From Lysobacter stagni (GTDB lineage: Bacteria; Pseudomonadota; Gammaproteobacteria; Xanthomonadales; Xanthomonadaceae): a stretch of DNA of 64,000 bases. The notes beneath the pieces were generated by a model, which saw nothing but the letters and a program-made list of their open reading frames with translations, searched no databases and was not told the DNA's origin. The position numbers were made by a program, and so were the translations under genes. Positions within the stretch are counted from its first letter, which is position 1, and each line of letters opens with the position of its first letter. The stretch spans positions 3,480,001-3,544,000 of the forward strand of contig NZ_JASGBI010000001.1 in assembly GCF_030053425.1 (NCBI RefSeq). Reading direction: 5' to 3'. Shown piece after piece: positions 25,676-34,988 of the stretch.

Positions 25676-27919
25676 ATGAACGACACCGTCCGTCCCGCAT
25701 TCCACGGCTTCGAACAGATCCCGCTGCGCGAGTATGCCGAGCGCGCCTACCTCGACTACTCGATGTATGTCGTGCTCGACCGCGCCCTGCCCTTCCTTGG
25801 CGACGGCCTGAAGCCGGTGCAGCGCCGCATCATCTATTCGATGAGCGAGCTGGGCCTGAGCGCCGCCTCCAAGCCCAAGAAGTCCGCGCGCACCGTGGGC
25901 GACGTCATCGGCAAATACCACCCGCACGGCGACAGCGCCTGCTACGAGGCGTTGGTGCTGATGGCCCAGCCGTTCTCGTACCGCTATCCGCTGATCGAGG
26001 GCCAGGGCAACTTCGGTTCCACGGACGATCCCAAGTCGTTCGCGGCCATGCGCTACACCGAGTCCAAGCTCACCCCGATCGCCGAGGTGCTGCTGGGCGA
26101 GCTCGGCCAGGGCACGGTGGACTGGTCGCCCAACTTCGACGGCACGCTGGAGGAACCCAGCTGGATGCCGGCGCGCCTGCCGCATCTGCTGCTCAACGGC
26201 ACCACCGGCATCGCCGTGGGCATGGCCACCGACGTGCCGCCGCACAACCTCAATGAGGTCGTCAGCGCCTGCGTGCGCCTGCTCGACGACCCGGATGCCA
26301 CCACGCGCGACCTGTGCGAGCACGTGCGCGGCCCGGACTACCCCACCGCGGCCGAGATCATCACGCCGGCGGCGGACCTCCTGCAGATGTACGAGACCGG
26401 CCTGGGTAGCGTGCGCGCCCGCGCCGTGTACGAGAAGGACGGCAGCAACCTGGTCATCACGGCGCTGCCGTACCAGACCTCGCCGGGCAAGGTGATCGAA
26501 CAGATCGCCACGCAGATGCGTGCAAAGAAACTGCCGTGGCTGGAAGACATCCGCGACGAGTCCGACCACCTCAATCCGACCCGCATCGTGCTGGTCCCGC
26601 GCAGCAACCGCGTGGACGCCGAACAGCTGATGGGCCATCTGTTCGCGACCACGGACCTGGAGAAGAGCTTCCGCGTCAACTTCAACGTGATCGGCCGCGA
26701 CGGCCGACCGCAGGTGAAGGGGCTGAAGGCATTCCTCAGCGAATGGCTGGCGTTCCGCACCGACACGGTGACGCGCCGCCTGAAGCACCGCCTGGAAAAG
26801 GTCGAGCGCCGCCTGCACCTGTTGGAAGGCCTGCTGGTCGCCTTCCTCAACCTCGACGAAGTGATCCGCATCATCCGCACCGAGGACGAACCCGCTCCGG
26901 TCCTGATGAAGCGCTTCAAGCTCACAGAGGAACAGACCGATTACATCCTCGAAACCCGGCTGCGCCAGCTCGCACGCCTGGAAGAGATGAAGATCCGTGG
27001 CGAACAGGCCGAGCTGGAAGCCGAGCGCGAACAGCTCATCGCCACGCTCGACAGCAAGGCCAAGCTGAAGAAGCTGATCAAGGACGAACTGCTGGCCGAC
27101 GCGAAGAAGTTCGGCGATGCCCGTCGCTCGCCGCTGGTCGCGCGTGGTGCGGCGCAGGCGCTGTCCGAAACCGAACTGGTCACCAGCGAGCCGATGACGG
27201 TGGTGATCAGCGAGAAGGGCTGGGTGCGCGCCGCCAAGGGCCACGAGATCGATGCGGCCGCCCTCAGTTACCGCGAAGGCGACGAACTGCTGGCCTCGAC
27301 CAAGAGCCGCAGCACGCAGCAGGTCGCGTTCCTCGACTCCACCGGCCGCTCGTATTCGACCGTCGTGCACTCGCTGCCGTCGGCGCGCGGCAACGGCGAG
27401 CCGTTGACCGGCCGATTCTCGCCAGCACCGGGCGCCTCGTTCCAGGCGCTGGCCAGTGGCGACGACGACACGCGTTTCGTGCTGGCTTCCAGCCATGGCT
27501 ACGGCTTCGTCACCCGCTTCGAGAACCTCACCGGACGCAACAAGGCCGGCAAGGCGATGCTCTCGCTCACGCCGGGCGCGAAGGTCGTGCAGCCTGCGCC
27601 GGTGACGAACGTGGACAGCGACCGCATCGCGGTGGTGACCAACGTCGGCCACCTGCTCGCGTTCCCGGTCGGCGAACTGCCGGAGCTGGACAAGGGCAAG
27701 GGCAACAAGCTCATCGACATCCCGAAGGCGAAGCTCGGCACCGAGCGCGTGGTGGCCGTCGCGGTGGTCACGCCGGGCGGCACGCTGGTGGTGAAGTCCG
27801 GCGCGCGCACGATGTCGCTGTCGTTCAAGGACCTGGACGAATACCTCGGCGCCCGCGCCACCCGCGGCGGCCTGCTGCCGCGCGGCTGGCAGAAGGTCGA
27901 AGGTCTTTCCTCCGAGTAA
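25676..27919 (+). CDS. parC: DNA topoisomerase IV subunit A
   Basis: A 747-residue type II topoisomerase subunit that, with ParE, unlinks daughter chromosomes. The catalytic tyrosine is Y127 in [10 protein letters not shown]. The quinolone-resistance region reads [13 protein letters not shown], with serine at 87 and glutamate at 91 (E. coli S80 and E84), the sensitive-type residues. Residues about 30-490 form the breakage-reunion and coiled-coil domains; the shorter C-terminal beta-propeller (about 495-740) and absence of a GyrA-box distinguish it from GyrA. parE is not adjacent. Confidence 0.97.
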   Translation: MNDTVRPAFHGFEQIPLREYAERAYLDYSMYVVLDRALPFLGDGLKPVQRRIIYSMSELGLSAASKPKKSARTVGDVIGKYHPHGDSACYEALVLMAQPFSYRYPLIEGQGNFGSTDDPKSFAAMRYTESKLTPIAEVLLGELGQGTVDWSPNFDGTLEEPSWMPARLPHLLLNGTTGIAVGMATDVPPHNLNEVVSACVRLLDDPDATTRDLCEHVRGPDYPTAAEIITPAADLLQMYETGLGSVRARAVYEKDGSNLVITALPYQTSPGKVIEQIATQMRAKKLPWLEDIRDESDHLNPTRIVLVPRSNRVDAEQLMGHLFATTDLEKSFRVNFNVIGRDGRPQVKGLKAFLSEWLAFRTDTVTRRLKHRLEKVERRLHLLEGLLVAFLNLDEVIRIIRTEDEPAPVLMKRFKLTEEQTDYILETRLRQLARLEEMKIRGEQAELEAEREQLIATLDSKAKLKKLIKDELLADAKKFGDARRSPLVARGAAQALSETELVTSEPMTVVISEKGWVRAAKGHEIDAAALSYREGDELLASTKSRSTQQVAFLDSTGRSYSTVVHSLPSARGNGEPLTGRFSPAPGASFQALASGDDDTRFVLASSHGYGFVTRFENLTGRNKAGKAMLSLTPGAKVVQPAPVTNVDSDRIAVVTNVGHLLAFPVGELPELDKGKGNKLIDIPKAKLGTERVVAVAVVTPGGTLVVKSGARTMSLSFKDLDEYLGARATRGGLLPRGWQKVEGLSSE

Positions 27920-28015
27920 ATCGCCCGCTGGTGCGGACTCCCGCAACGGCGGGAGTTCCGGCCGCGTGTCTCGTCACTCCGCCTGCGTCCGCGCAGGCTC
28001 AACGAACGGATTCCC

Positions 28016-28675
28016 ATGCAGCCCGACTTCTGGCATCAGCGCTGGCACGATAACCAGATCGGCTTCCACCAGGACCAGCCGACGCCGCTGATGCTCAAGC
28101 ACTGGCCGTCGCTGCAGGTGCCAGCGGGCACGCGTGTGTTCGTGCCGCTTGCCGGAAAGTCGCGCGACATGGCGTGGTTCGCCGCGCAGGGCCATCCGGT
28201 GCTGGGCGTGGAGTTGTCGCGCATCGCGGTGGAGGCCTTCTTCGCCGAACACGGGCTGACGCCGGCCGTGCGCGAATCGAAGTACGGCCGCCATTACGAA
28301 GCCGAAGGCATCGAACTGATCTGCGGCGATGCCTTCGCGCTGGATGAAGCGGCGCTGGCCGACTGCGGCGCGGTGTTCGATCGCGCCGCGCTCATCGCAC
28401 TGCCGCCCAACCTGCGTGAGCGCTACGTGCACGAGCTGTATGCGCGGCTGCCATCGCACTGCCGCGGCCTGCTGATCACGCTGGAGTACCCGCAGCATGA
28501 AAAGGACGGACCGCCTTTCAGCGTGATCGAGGATGAAGTCCACGAACGCTATGCGCGCGACTGGAACGTCACGACGCTGGAACGTCGCGACATCCTCGCG
28601 CAGCAGCCGCGGTTCGCGGAGGAAGGCGTCACCGCTCTCGATACCGTGGTGTACCGCCTGCAGCGCCGGGACTGA
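28016..28675 (+). CDS. tpm: Thiopurine S-methyltransferase
   Basis: A 219-residue SAM-dependent methyltransferase of the TPMT family, which methylates thiopurines and, in bacteria, selenium and tellurium oxyanions. The N-terminal signature is DFWHQRWHDNQIGFHQ; the SAM-binding region reads FVPLAGKSRDMAWFAAQGH and GVELSRIAVEAFF. The acidic CGDAFAL and FDRAALIALPP motifs follow. Length equals that of Pseudomonas Tpm. It is monocistronic between parC and the convergent ferritin gene. Confidence 0.95.
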   Translation: MQPDFWHQRWHDNQIGFHQDQPTPLMLKHWPSLQVPAGTRVFVPLAGKSRDMAWFAAQGHPVLGVELSRIAVEAFFAEHGLTPAVRESKYGRHYEAEGIELICGDAFALDEAALADCGAVFDRAALIALPPNLRERYVHELYARLPSHCRGLLITLEYPQHEKDGPPFSVIEDEVHERYARDWNVTTLERRDILAQQPRFAEEGVTALDTVVYRLQRRD

Positions 28676-28693
28676 ACCCGGCGCCTTCGAGGA

Positions 28694-29179
28694 TCATTCC
28701 TCTGACGGTTTCTGCGCCAGGCGCGCGGTCAGATAGTTCTGCAGACCCAGGCGCTTGATGAGGCCGAGCTGCTGCTCCAGCCAATGCGCATGGTCTTCCT
28801 CGGTGTCCTGCAGCTGCACGCGCAGGATCTCGCGGCTGACGAAATCGCCGTGCTGCTCGCACAACGCGATGCCCTTGGCGAGCGCGCCACGCACGTGGTA
28901 CTCCACTTCCAGGTCGCGCTGCAGCATTTCCTCGACGGTATGACCGGCGACGAACTCGTCCGGCCGCATGTCCGGGTCGCCCTCCAGGAACAGGATGCGT
29001 CGCAGCAGCGCGTCGGCGTGCTCGGTTTCTTCCTGCATCTCGTGGCCGATGCGCTCGTATAGCGAGTGCAGGCCCATGTCCTCGTACCGGCGGGAATGGA
29101 TGAAGTACTGGTCGCGCGCAGCCAGCTCTCCGCGCAGCAGCACCTTCAGGTAATCGACGACTTCGGGATGGCCTTTCAT
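28694..29179 (-). CDS. bfr: Bacterioferritin-like iron-storage protein lacking the heme methionine
   Basis: A 161-residue four-helix ferritin. Diiron-centre residues are in place: E18, E51, H54, E93, E127 and H130. The position of the heme-ligating Met52 of E. coli Bfr is Thr (E51-T52-E53-H54), so this subunit probably does not bind the inter-subunit heme. It resembles the alpha-type/FtnA subunits of pseudomonads that co-assemble with a heme-binding Bfr encoded elsewhere. The rest, including [10 protein letters not shown] and the [11 protein letters not shown]-terminus, is typical Bfr. AGGAGG lies close before the ATG. Confidence 0.9.
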   Translation of the reverse strand: MKGHPEVVDYLKVLLRGELAARDQYFIHSRRYEDMGLHSLYERIGHEMQEETEHADALLRRILFLEGDPDMRPDEFVAGHTVEEMLQRDLEVEYHVRGALAKGIALCEQHGDFVSREILRVQLQDTEEDHAHWLEQQLGLIKRLGLQNYLTARLAQKPSEE

Positions 29180-29277
29180 GGGGGGACCTCCTGGAAAACG
29201 CGCCCATGGTGCCCGATCGCGACGGACCGCGTTCTAATCGGAATCACTCGCAATTGGCACGGGACCGCCCGCTCCCG

Positions 29278-30432
29278 TCACCCCTTCGCGGCCGCCAGCA
29301 GACTCTGCGCGATGACCTCGGGGCTCGCCCGCAATACGCTCGGATTCACCTGCATGGCGTACTCGCCTGAATCCGGGTTCGGCCGCGGCAGCAGCACCCC
29401 CCGGCTTCGCGCGCGCTCGCGAAGCGCGGCTCCATCCACGCCCGCGACCGAGAGAAAGAACCGGCTCGTACCCATCGGCACCTTGCGGACCTTGAATCGG
29501 CGATCCTGTTTCAGCAGCGCGATGACGCGATCCGTCACCTGCCATGCCCGCGCGTAATCCGCCTCGTAGCTGTCGACGTACTGCGCTGCCACCGCCGCCA
29601 CCGGCCACGCCTGCGGCAGCGATCCGCCGAACATGCGACGCGTGTGGTACAGGCCCTCGATGAACGCGGCGTCGCCCGCGAGGATGGCCCCGGATGCGCC
29701 GTTGAAATGCTTCCACAGCGAGACGAACACCGTGTCGAACATCGCCGCATACTCCTGCACGCCGTGCCCGGAGTGATACGGCAGATTGAACAACCGCGCG
29801 CCATCCAGATGCAGGCGAATTCCCTGCTCGCGCGCACGGCGACACACGCGCTGGAGCTCGTCGAAATCGACCATCTCGTGGTCGCGGCGCCGCACGGGCG
29901 ATTCGATCGAAAGCACGCCCACCTTCATGGGCACGCGTCCTCCGGCAGAGCGTTCCACCCAGTCATTCACTTCGTCCAGCGTGATCGTGCTGCGGCCCTC
30001 GGCCAAGGGGACGAGGTTGAGATCGCTGAGCACCCCGCCTGCATCGCCACTGTCGGCATAGAAATGGCTTTCCGCCTGCACCAGCACGCGCCGGTCGGGA
30101 CCGGCGAGCTTGCGCAGCGCGATGTGGTTGGCAAGCGTGCCCGTCGGCACGAACATCGCCGCCTGCTTGCCGAGCTTGCGCGCGAAGGCGGCCTCAAGCT
30201 CCTCGATCACGCCGCCGTTGGAATAGTTGTCCGCGGGCAGGTCCCGGCGGGTCGTCGCCTCGTGCAGTGCCGCCGCGTACTCACGCGGCGACAGGCCTAG
30301 GCCGTCGTGGATGAAGTTGACCTCGCGGAACAGGGCTGCATCCGCGTCGTGGACATCGCCTCCGGTCGACTGCGCCAATACCGGCGACGCCGCAGCAAGA
30401 CCACCCACGGCCAGAAACTGGCGACGATCCAT
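29278..30432 (-). CDS. Tat-exported threonine aldolase/beta-eliminating lyase family protein
   Basis: A 384-residue fold-type I PLP enzyme related to low-specificity L-threonine aldolase, which splits threonine to glycine and acetaldehyde. The domain runs from about residue 30; the PLP-anchoring aspartate is in IRLHLDGARLFN and the Schiff-base lysine in SLWKHFNGASGAIL. Unusually, the ATG at 30432 gives a twin-arginine leader (MDRRQFLAVGGLAAASPVLA), predicting export of a folded, PLP-loaded enzyme to the periplasm. The longer frame upstream of this ATG lacks homology. The substrate is uncertain; a D-amino acid or cell-wall amino acid is possible. Confidence 0.82.
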   Translation of the reverse strand: MDRRQFLAVGGLAAASPVLAQSTGGDVHDADAALFREVNFIHDGLGLSPREYAAALHEATTRRDLPADNYSNGGVIEELEAAFARKLGKQAAMFVPTGTLANHIALRKLAGPDRRVLVQAESHFYADSGDAGGVLSDLNLVPLAEGRSTITLDEVNDWVERSAGGRVPMKVGVLSIESPVRRRDHEMVDFDELQRVCRRAREQGIRLHLDGARLFNLPYHSGHGVQEYAAMFDTVFVSLWKHFNGASGAILAGDAAFIEGLYHTRRMFGGSLPQAWPVAAVAAQYVDSYEADYARAWQVTDRVIALLKQDRRFKVRKVPMGTSRFFLSVAGVDGAALRERARSRGVLLPRPNPDSGEYAMQVNPSVLRASPEVIAQSLLAAAKG

Positions 30433-30547
30433 CGGCGCTACTCCGATTTTGGCGAAGCGACAAAGGTACCTTCCGCCGACGACGATTGCATTTGGCGACC
30501 AGCACATCTGCCCGATCAGGTCGGCAGGCCTGCCGACGCAACCGGCG

Positions 30548-32242
30548 TCACACAAGCGCCGACTGGTGCACCCCCGCCACCGCGCGGCCGGAAGGGTCGG
30601 CCATCTTCGCGAACGCTTCGTCCCAGGCGATCGCAGCCGGCGAGGAACACGCGATCGACTTGCCGCCAGGCACTGTCTCGGCGCACGCGGCACCCGGGAA
30701 GAACTGCTCGAAGATGTGGCGGTACAGGTAGGCCTCCTTGGTCTGCGGCGGGTTCACGGGGAAGCGGCTCGACGCCGCGGCGAACACACGATCGCTGATC
30801 TGCGCCTGCGCGTGCGCCTTGAGGCCGTCGATCCAGCCGTAACCGACGCCGTCGCTGAACTGCTCCTTCTGCCGCCACAGGATCGAATCGGGTAGATAAC
30901 CCTCGAACGCTTCGCGCAGGATCGCCTTCTCGATGCGGCGCTTTCCGTCGGCACCGGTACCGGCCATCTTGTACGTGGCGTCCATGCGCATGGCGACCTC
31001 GAGGAACTCCACGTCCAGGAACGGCACGCGCGGTTCCACGCCCCAGGCCATCATCGACTTGTTGGCGCGCAGGCAGTCGTAGTTGTACAGCGCGTCCAGC
31101 TTGCGCACGGTTTCCTCATGGAACTCGCGTGCGTTCGGCGCCTTGTGGAAATAGAGATAGCCGCCGAACACCTCATCGCTGCCTTCGCCCGAGAGCACCA
31201 TCTTCACGCCCATCGCCTTGATGCGCCGTGCCAGCAGGAACATCGGCGTGGACGCGCGGATGGTGGTGACGTCATAGGTTTCGATGTGGCGGATCACCTC
31301 CGGCAACGCGTCCAGACCTTCCTCGAAGGTGTAGGTAAAACCGTGGTGCACCGTGCCCAGGGCCTTCGCCGCGATCTCCGCCGCGGCCAGGTCGGGCGAC
31401 CCGTCCAGGCCGATCGCGAAGGAGTGCAGGCGCGGCCACCAGGCTTCCGTCGCGTCGTTGTCTTCGATGCGCTTTCGCGCGAAGCGTGCCGCCACGGCAG
31501 CCACCAGCGACGAGTCCAGGCCACCCGACAGCAGCACGCCGTAGGGGACGTCGCTCATCAGCTGCCGGTGCACCGCACGCTCGAAGGCTTCACGCAGTTC
31601 CTGGTGGCTCACCTCCACGCCGCGCGTGGCATCGTGATCGCGCCAGGGCCTCTCGTAGTAGCGCACCAGCTCGCCCACTTCGCTGTCGTAGTAGTGCCCG
31701 GGCGGGAACTGCGCCACGTCCGCGCAGGTATCGGCCAGCGCCTTCATCTCCGAGGCCACGCACAGGCGACCGTCGCGATCGTGCCCCCAGTACAGCGGGC
31801 ACACGCCAATGGGATCGCGCGCGATGAGGTAACGACCACGCGGGCGATCCCACAGCGCGAAGGCGAAGATGCCGTTGAGCGCGTTGAGCCAGGCGCCGAT
31901 GTCGGGCTGCTGCCGGTACAGCGCGTTGATCACCTCGCAGTCCGAGCCGGTCTGGAACGCGTAAGGCGCCGCCAGGACCTGCTCGAGTTCGCGGTGGTTG
32001 TAGATCTCGCCGTTGACTGCCAGCACCAGGTCGCCGTCAGCCGAACGCAGCGGCTGCGAGCCGCCGGCGGGATCGACGATGGCCAGACGCTCATGAACGA
32101 GGATCGCGCCTTCGTCCAGATGCACGCCGCTCCAGTCGGGGCCGCGGTGGCGCTGGCGTTGGGACAGCTCCAGTGCGCGGCGTCGCAATGCCTGCACGTC
32201 GTCGCCGGGCTGGAGGCCGAAGATGCCGAGGATGGAACACAT
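30548..32242 (-). CDS. asnB: Asparagine synthetase B (glutamine-hydrolysing)
   Basis: A 564-residue two-domain enzyme making asparagine from aspartate, ATP and glutamine. The N-terminal glutaminase domain starts with the catalytic Cys2 (MCSILGIFG). The synthetase domain has the PP-loop LLSGGLDSSL near residue 235 and the SGEGSDEVFGGYLYF motif. Length is close to E. coli AsnB (554). AAGGAG lies before the ATG. Expression is likely controlled by an upstream Asn-rich leader peptide and attenuator hairpin (32293-32469). Confidence 0.97.
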   Translation of the reverse strand: MCSILGIFGLQPGDDVQALRRRALELSQRQRHRGPDWSGVHLDEGAILVHERLAIVDPAGGSQPLRSADGDLVLAVNGEIYNHRELEQVLAAPYAFQTGSDCEVINALYRQQPDIGAWLNALNGIFAFALWDRPRGRYLIARDPIGVCPLYWGHDRDGRLCVASEMKALADTCADVAQFPPGHYYDSEVGELVRYYERPWRDHDATRGVEVSHQELREAFERAVHRQLMSDVPYGVLLSGGLDSSLVAAVAARFARKRIEDNDATEAWWPRLHSFAIGLDGSPDLAAAEIAAKALGTVHHGFTYTFEEGLDALPEVIRHIETYDVTTIRASTPMFLLARRIKAMGVKMVLSGEGSDEVFGGYLYFHKAPNAREFHEETVRKLDALYNYDCLRANKSMMAWGVEPRVPFLDVEFLEVAMRMDATYKMAGTGADGKRRIEKAILREAFEGYLPDSILWRQKEQFSDGVGYGWIDGLKAHAQAQISDRVFAAASSRFPVNPPQTKEAYLYRHIFEQFFPGAACAETVPGGKSIACSSPAAIAWDEAFAKMADPSGRAVAGVHQSALV

Positions 32243-32292
32243 GGTGATGACTCCTTATCGATGACGGGGTGAGTTTTTGGAGGGCATAAACG

Positions 32293-32324
32293 ACGAAGCC
32301 CGCGCTTTTCGGCGCGGGCTTCGT
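32293..32324 (-). terminator. Attenuator hairpin upstream of asnB
   Basis: ACGAAGCCCGCGC and GCGCGGGCTTCGT pair over 13 perfect base pairs around a 6-base loop. It lies 25 bases after the leader-peptide stop and 50 before asnB. The following minus-strand bases CGTCGTTTATG-like tail is only weakly T-rich. Its first arm can alternatively pair with CGCGGGC at 32360-32366 inside the leader gene, an antiterminator arrangement. Confidence 0.7.
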
Positions 32325-32349
32325 GAGTGATCTGGCGGTTTACAACGCG

Positions 32350-32469
32350 CTAGTCACCGGCCCGCGGGAGGCTGGCGTTATTGCGGTTGTTGTTGTTCAG
32401 GCCGGCCACGGGCTGGCGGCCGCGAAGAGCGGCGTCGGCAACGTGGGCAAGGGCCTGGACGGAGGTCAT
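32350..32469 (-). CDS. Asn-rich leader peptide of asnB
   Basis: A 39-codon frame upstream of asnB and in the same orientation. It starts at an ATG preceded by AGGA at seven bases, and residues 25-31 are NNNNRNN, six asparagine codons in seven. The stop is 107 bases before asnB. Right after the Asn run the codons for P-R-A (CCGCGGGCC) can pair with the first arm of the attenuator hairpin. When charged tRNA-Asn is scarce, the ribosome would stall on the Asn run and asnB would be read; when it is plentiful, the hairpin would form. Presence of the run is observed; the attenuation mechanism is inferred by analogy with trp/his/leu leaders. Confidence 0.75.
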   Translation of the reverse strand: MTSVQALAHVADAALRGRQPVAGLNNNNRNNASLPRAGD

Positions 32470-32596
32470 GGGTCGATCCTGCTTGAGGTTCCGACGGCTT
32501 GCAAGCGTTTCATCCGAAACGATCGGCGCGTCAGGGGCCTTCCCGGCCCCACGCCCGTCGCGAGGGCAGGTAAAGTCGGCGCGGGGAGGATTGTTC

Positions 32597-34948
32597 ATGA
32601 CGAAATGGATCAAGCGCGGGCTGATGGGCCTGCTGGTGTTGCTGCTGGCCGCCGTGGCGGCCGTGTGGTGGTTGATGCGCGGCAGCCTGCCGTCGCTGGA
32701 AGGCGAGCTGGCATTGCCCGGACTGTCGGCGCCGGTGACCATCGAGCGCGATGCGCTGGGCGTGGCGACCGTATCGGCCGCCAACGAAGTCGATGCCATG
32801 CGCGCACTCGGCTACGTGCACGCGCAGGAACGCTACTTCGAGATGGACCTGCTGCGCCGCACCGCCGCGGGCGAGCTGTCCGAACTGTTCGGCCCCGCCG
32901 CCCTGGACCTGGACAAGCGCCACCGCGTACACCGCATGCGCGCACGCGTGGACGCCAACCTCGATGCCGTGCTGGGCGACAAACGCGAACTTGCCCAGGC
33001 CTACGTGCAAGGTGTCAACGCGGGCGTGGGCGCACTGAAGACGCGCCCGTGGCCGTACCTGCTGCTGCGCACGCAACCGCGTGCGTGGACCGTGACCGAT
33101 TCAGCGCTGGTCGGCTATGCGATGTACTTCGACCTGCAGGACGCGCAGAACGAACGCGAGCTGGCGATGTGGCGCATCCGCCCGCACCTGCCCGCGGCGC
33201 TGTATGCGTTGCTTGCGCACGACGGCTCAAGCTGGGACGCCCCACTCGCCGGGCGCGCACGCGGCGACGCCGCATTGCCCGATGCCGCCACCGTCGACCT
33301 GCGCACGCTGCCCATGCCGAAGAGCGGGAACCCGGCGCAGGTGCCGGAACGCTCCGACGTGGGCAGCAACAATTTCGCGGTATCGGGCCAGCTCACGCGC
33401 GACGGCCGCGCGATCGTCGCCGACGACATGCACCTGGGCCTGCGCGCGCCGAACATCTGGTTCCGCGCGCGGCTGCGTTATCCCGACGCGCGCGCCGCCG
33501 ATGGCCGCGTCGACGCCACTGGTTTCACCCTGCCCGGCCTGCCGGCGCTGGTGGTCGGCAGCAACGGGCGCGTGGCCTGGGGTTTCACCAACAGCTATGG
33601 TGACTGGCTCGACTGGCAGCGCGTTCCCGCCTGCGCGAACGCGCCCTGCCCCGGCGTGACGCGCACGGTCGAACGCATCCGCGTCGCGGGCCAGGACGAT
33701 GTGGAGTTCCCCGTCGATGAAACCGCATGGGGCCCCATCCTGCAGCACGACAGCGACGGCAGCGGACTGGCGCTGCGCTGGGTCGCGCATCTGCCGGGCG
33801 CGATGAACCTGGGCCTGGCTGACTTCCTTCACGCACATACGCTGGACGATGCACTGACAGTCGCCGATCACACCGCCATCCCGGGGCAGAACCTCACCAT
33901 CGGCGACCGCGCCGGACGCATCACCTGGCGTCTGCTCGGCCCGGTACCGCTGCGTCAGCCAAGCTGCGCCGCCACCGAGGTCACCGATGCGGCAAGTTGC
34001 GCACCGTGGTCGTTCACCACCGCCTCGGGCGTCGCGTTGCCGATCGGCTCCGTGCAGCGGGTGTGGACCGCCAACGCGCGTGTGGTAGACGGCAACCTGC
34101 TCGCCCGCGTCGGCGACGGTGGCTACGCCAACGGCGCGCGTGCCAGGCAGATCCGCGACGACCTGTTCGCGAAAGACCAGTTCGCCGAGCGCGACCTGCT
34201 GGCGATCCAGCTCGACGACCGCGCGTTGTTCCTGCAGCGCTGGTGGCAATTGCTGCGCGAGCGCGATGCCGCGGCCTCCTCGCCTGCGCTGCACGAACTG
34301 GCAACGGCCGCGACGAAGTGGCAAGGCCGGGCCAGCACCGATTCAGTGAGCTACCGCATCGCGCGCGCGTGGCGCCTGGCCGTGCACGATCGTCTGCTCG
34401 ACGGCCTGACCGCGCCGGCGCACGCCGCGCTCGGCGATGCGTTCGAGATGCCCAACCTCTCGCATTTCGAAGGCGTCGCATGGCCGCTGGTCACGCAGCG
34501 TCCGGCGAATCTGCTGCCGCGCCGCTTCGCCAGCTGGGAAGCGCTGTTCGAGGATGCCGCCCGCGAAGTACGTGACGAACTGAAGCCGCAGGGACCGCTC
34601 GACGCACGCACGTGGGGCGAGCGCAACACGGCGAAGATCTGCCATCCGCTGTCGCGCGCGATGCCGGGCTTCGCCAAACCGGCGCTGTGCATGCCCGCCG
34701 ACGAGCTGCCCGGCGACAGCGGCATGCCGCGCGTGCAGGCCGCGGATTTCGGCGCATCCGAACGCATGGTGGTGTCGCCGGGCCACGAGGCCGACGGCAT
34801 CATCCACATGCCCGGCGGACAGAGCGGAAACCCGTTGTCGCCATTCTGGGGCGCCGGCCACGACGATTGGGTGCACGGTCGCCCCACGCCGTTCCTGCCG
34901 GGCGCGACGAAGTACTCGATGACGCTGACGCCGTCGGCGCAGCGATAA
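32597..34948 (+). CDS. Penicillin acylase family protein (Ntn hydrolase)
   Basis: A 783-residue precursor of the penicillin G/cephalosporin/AHL acylase family. The ATG at 32597 follows GGGGAGGA by six bases and gives a membrane anchor or signal (residues 7-25). The autoprocessing site is before S257 in GSNNFAVSG, which would become the N-terminal nucleophile of the beta subunit after removal of a short spacer. DRAGRITWRLLGPVP and the terminal GGQSGNPLSPFWGAGHDDW are family motifs. It should be periplasmic. Substrates could be beta-lactams, N-acyl homoserine lactones or other amides; the sequence does not decide. It diverges from the asnB leader. Confidence 0.92.
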   Translation: MTKWIKRGLMGLLVLLLAAVAAVWWLMRGSLPSLEGELALPGLSAPVTIERDALGVATVSAANEVDAMRALGYVHAQERYFEMDLLRRTAAGELSELFGPAALDLDKRHRVHRMRARVDANLDAVLGDKRELAQAYVQGVNAGVGALKTRPWPYLLLRTQPRAWTVTDSALVGYAMYFDLQDAQNERELAMWRIRPHLPAALYALLAHDGSSWDAPLAGRARGDAALPDAATVDLRTLPMPKSGNPAQVPERSDVGSNNFAVSGQLTRDGRAIVADDMHLGLRAPNIWFRARLRYPDARAADGRVDATGFTLPGLPALVVGSNGRVAWGFTNSYGDWLDWQRVPACANAPCPGVTRTVERIRVAGQDDVEFPVDETAWGPILQHDSDGSGLALRWVAHLPGAMNLGLADFLHAHTLDDALTVADHTAIPGQNLTIGDRAGRITWRLLGPVPLRQPSCAATEVTDAASCAPWSFTTASGVALPIGSVQRVWTANARVVDGNLLARVGDGGYANGARARQIRDDLFAKDQFAERDLLAIQLDDRALFLQRWWQLLRERDAAASSPALHELATAATKWQGRASTDSVSYRIARAWRLAVHDRLLDGLTAPAHAALGDAFEMPNLSHFEGVAWPLVTQRPANLLPRRFASWEALFEDAAREVRDELKPQGPLDARTWGERNTAKICHPLSRAMPGFAKPALCMPADELPGDSGMPRVQAADFGASERMVVSPGHEADGIIHMPGGQSGNPLSPFWGAGHDDWVHGRPTPFLPGATKYSMTLTPSAQR

Positions 34949-34953
34949 GAGAC

Positions 34954-34981
34954 GTGGCCCGGGCCAGTGCGCCCGGGCCAC
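34954..34981. terminator. Shared hairpin between convergent acylase and dapE genes
   Basis: GTGGCCCGGGC and GCCCGGGCCAC form a perfect 11-bp stem around a 6-base loop, between the two stop codons. There is no T-run on either side, so it is a candidate only. Confidence 0.55.
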
Positions 34982-34988
34982 TGATGCG

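Noticed and set aside
25409..27946. 845-codon minus-strand frame over parC
   Set aside because: Antisense shadow of parC; composition is His/Gln/Arg/Ala-rich noise.
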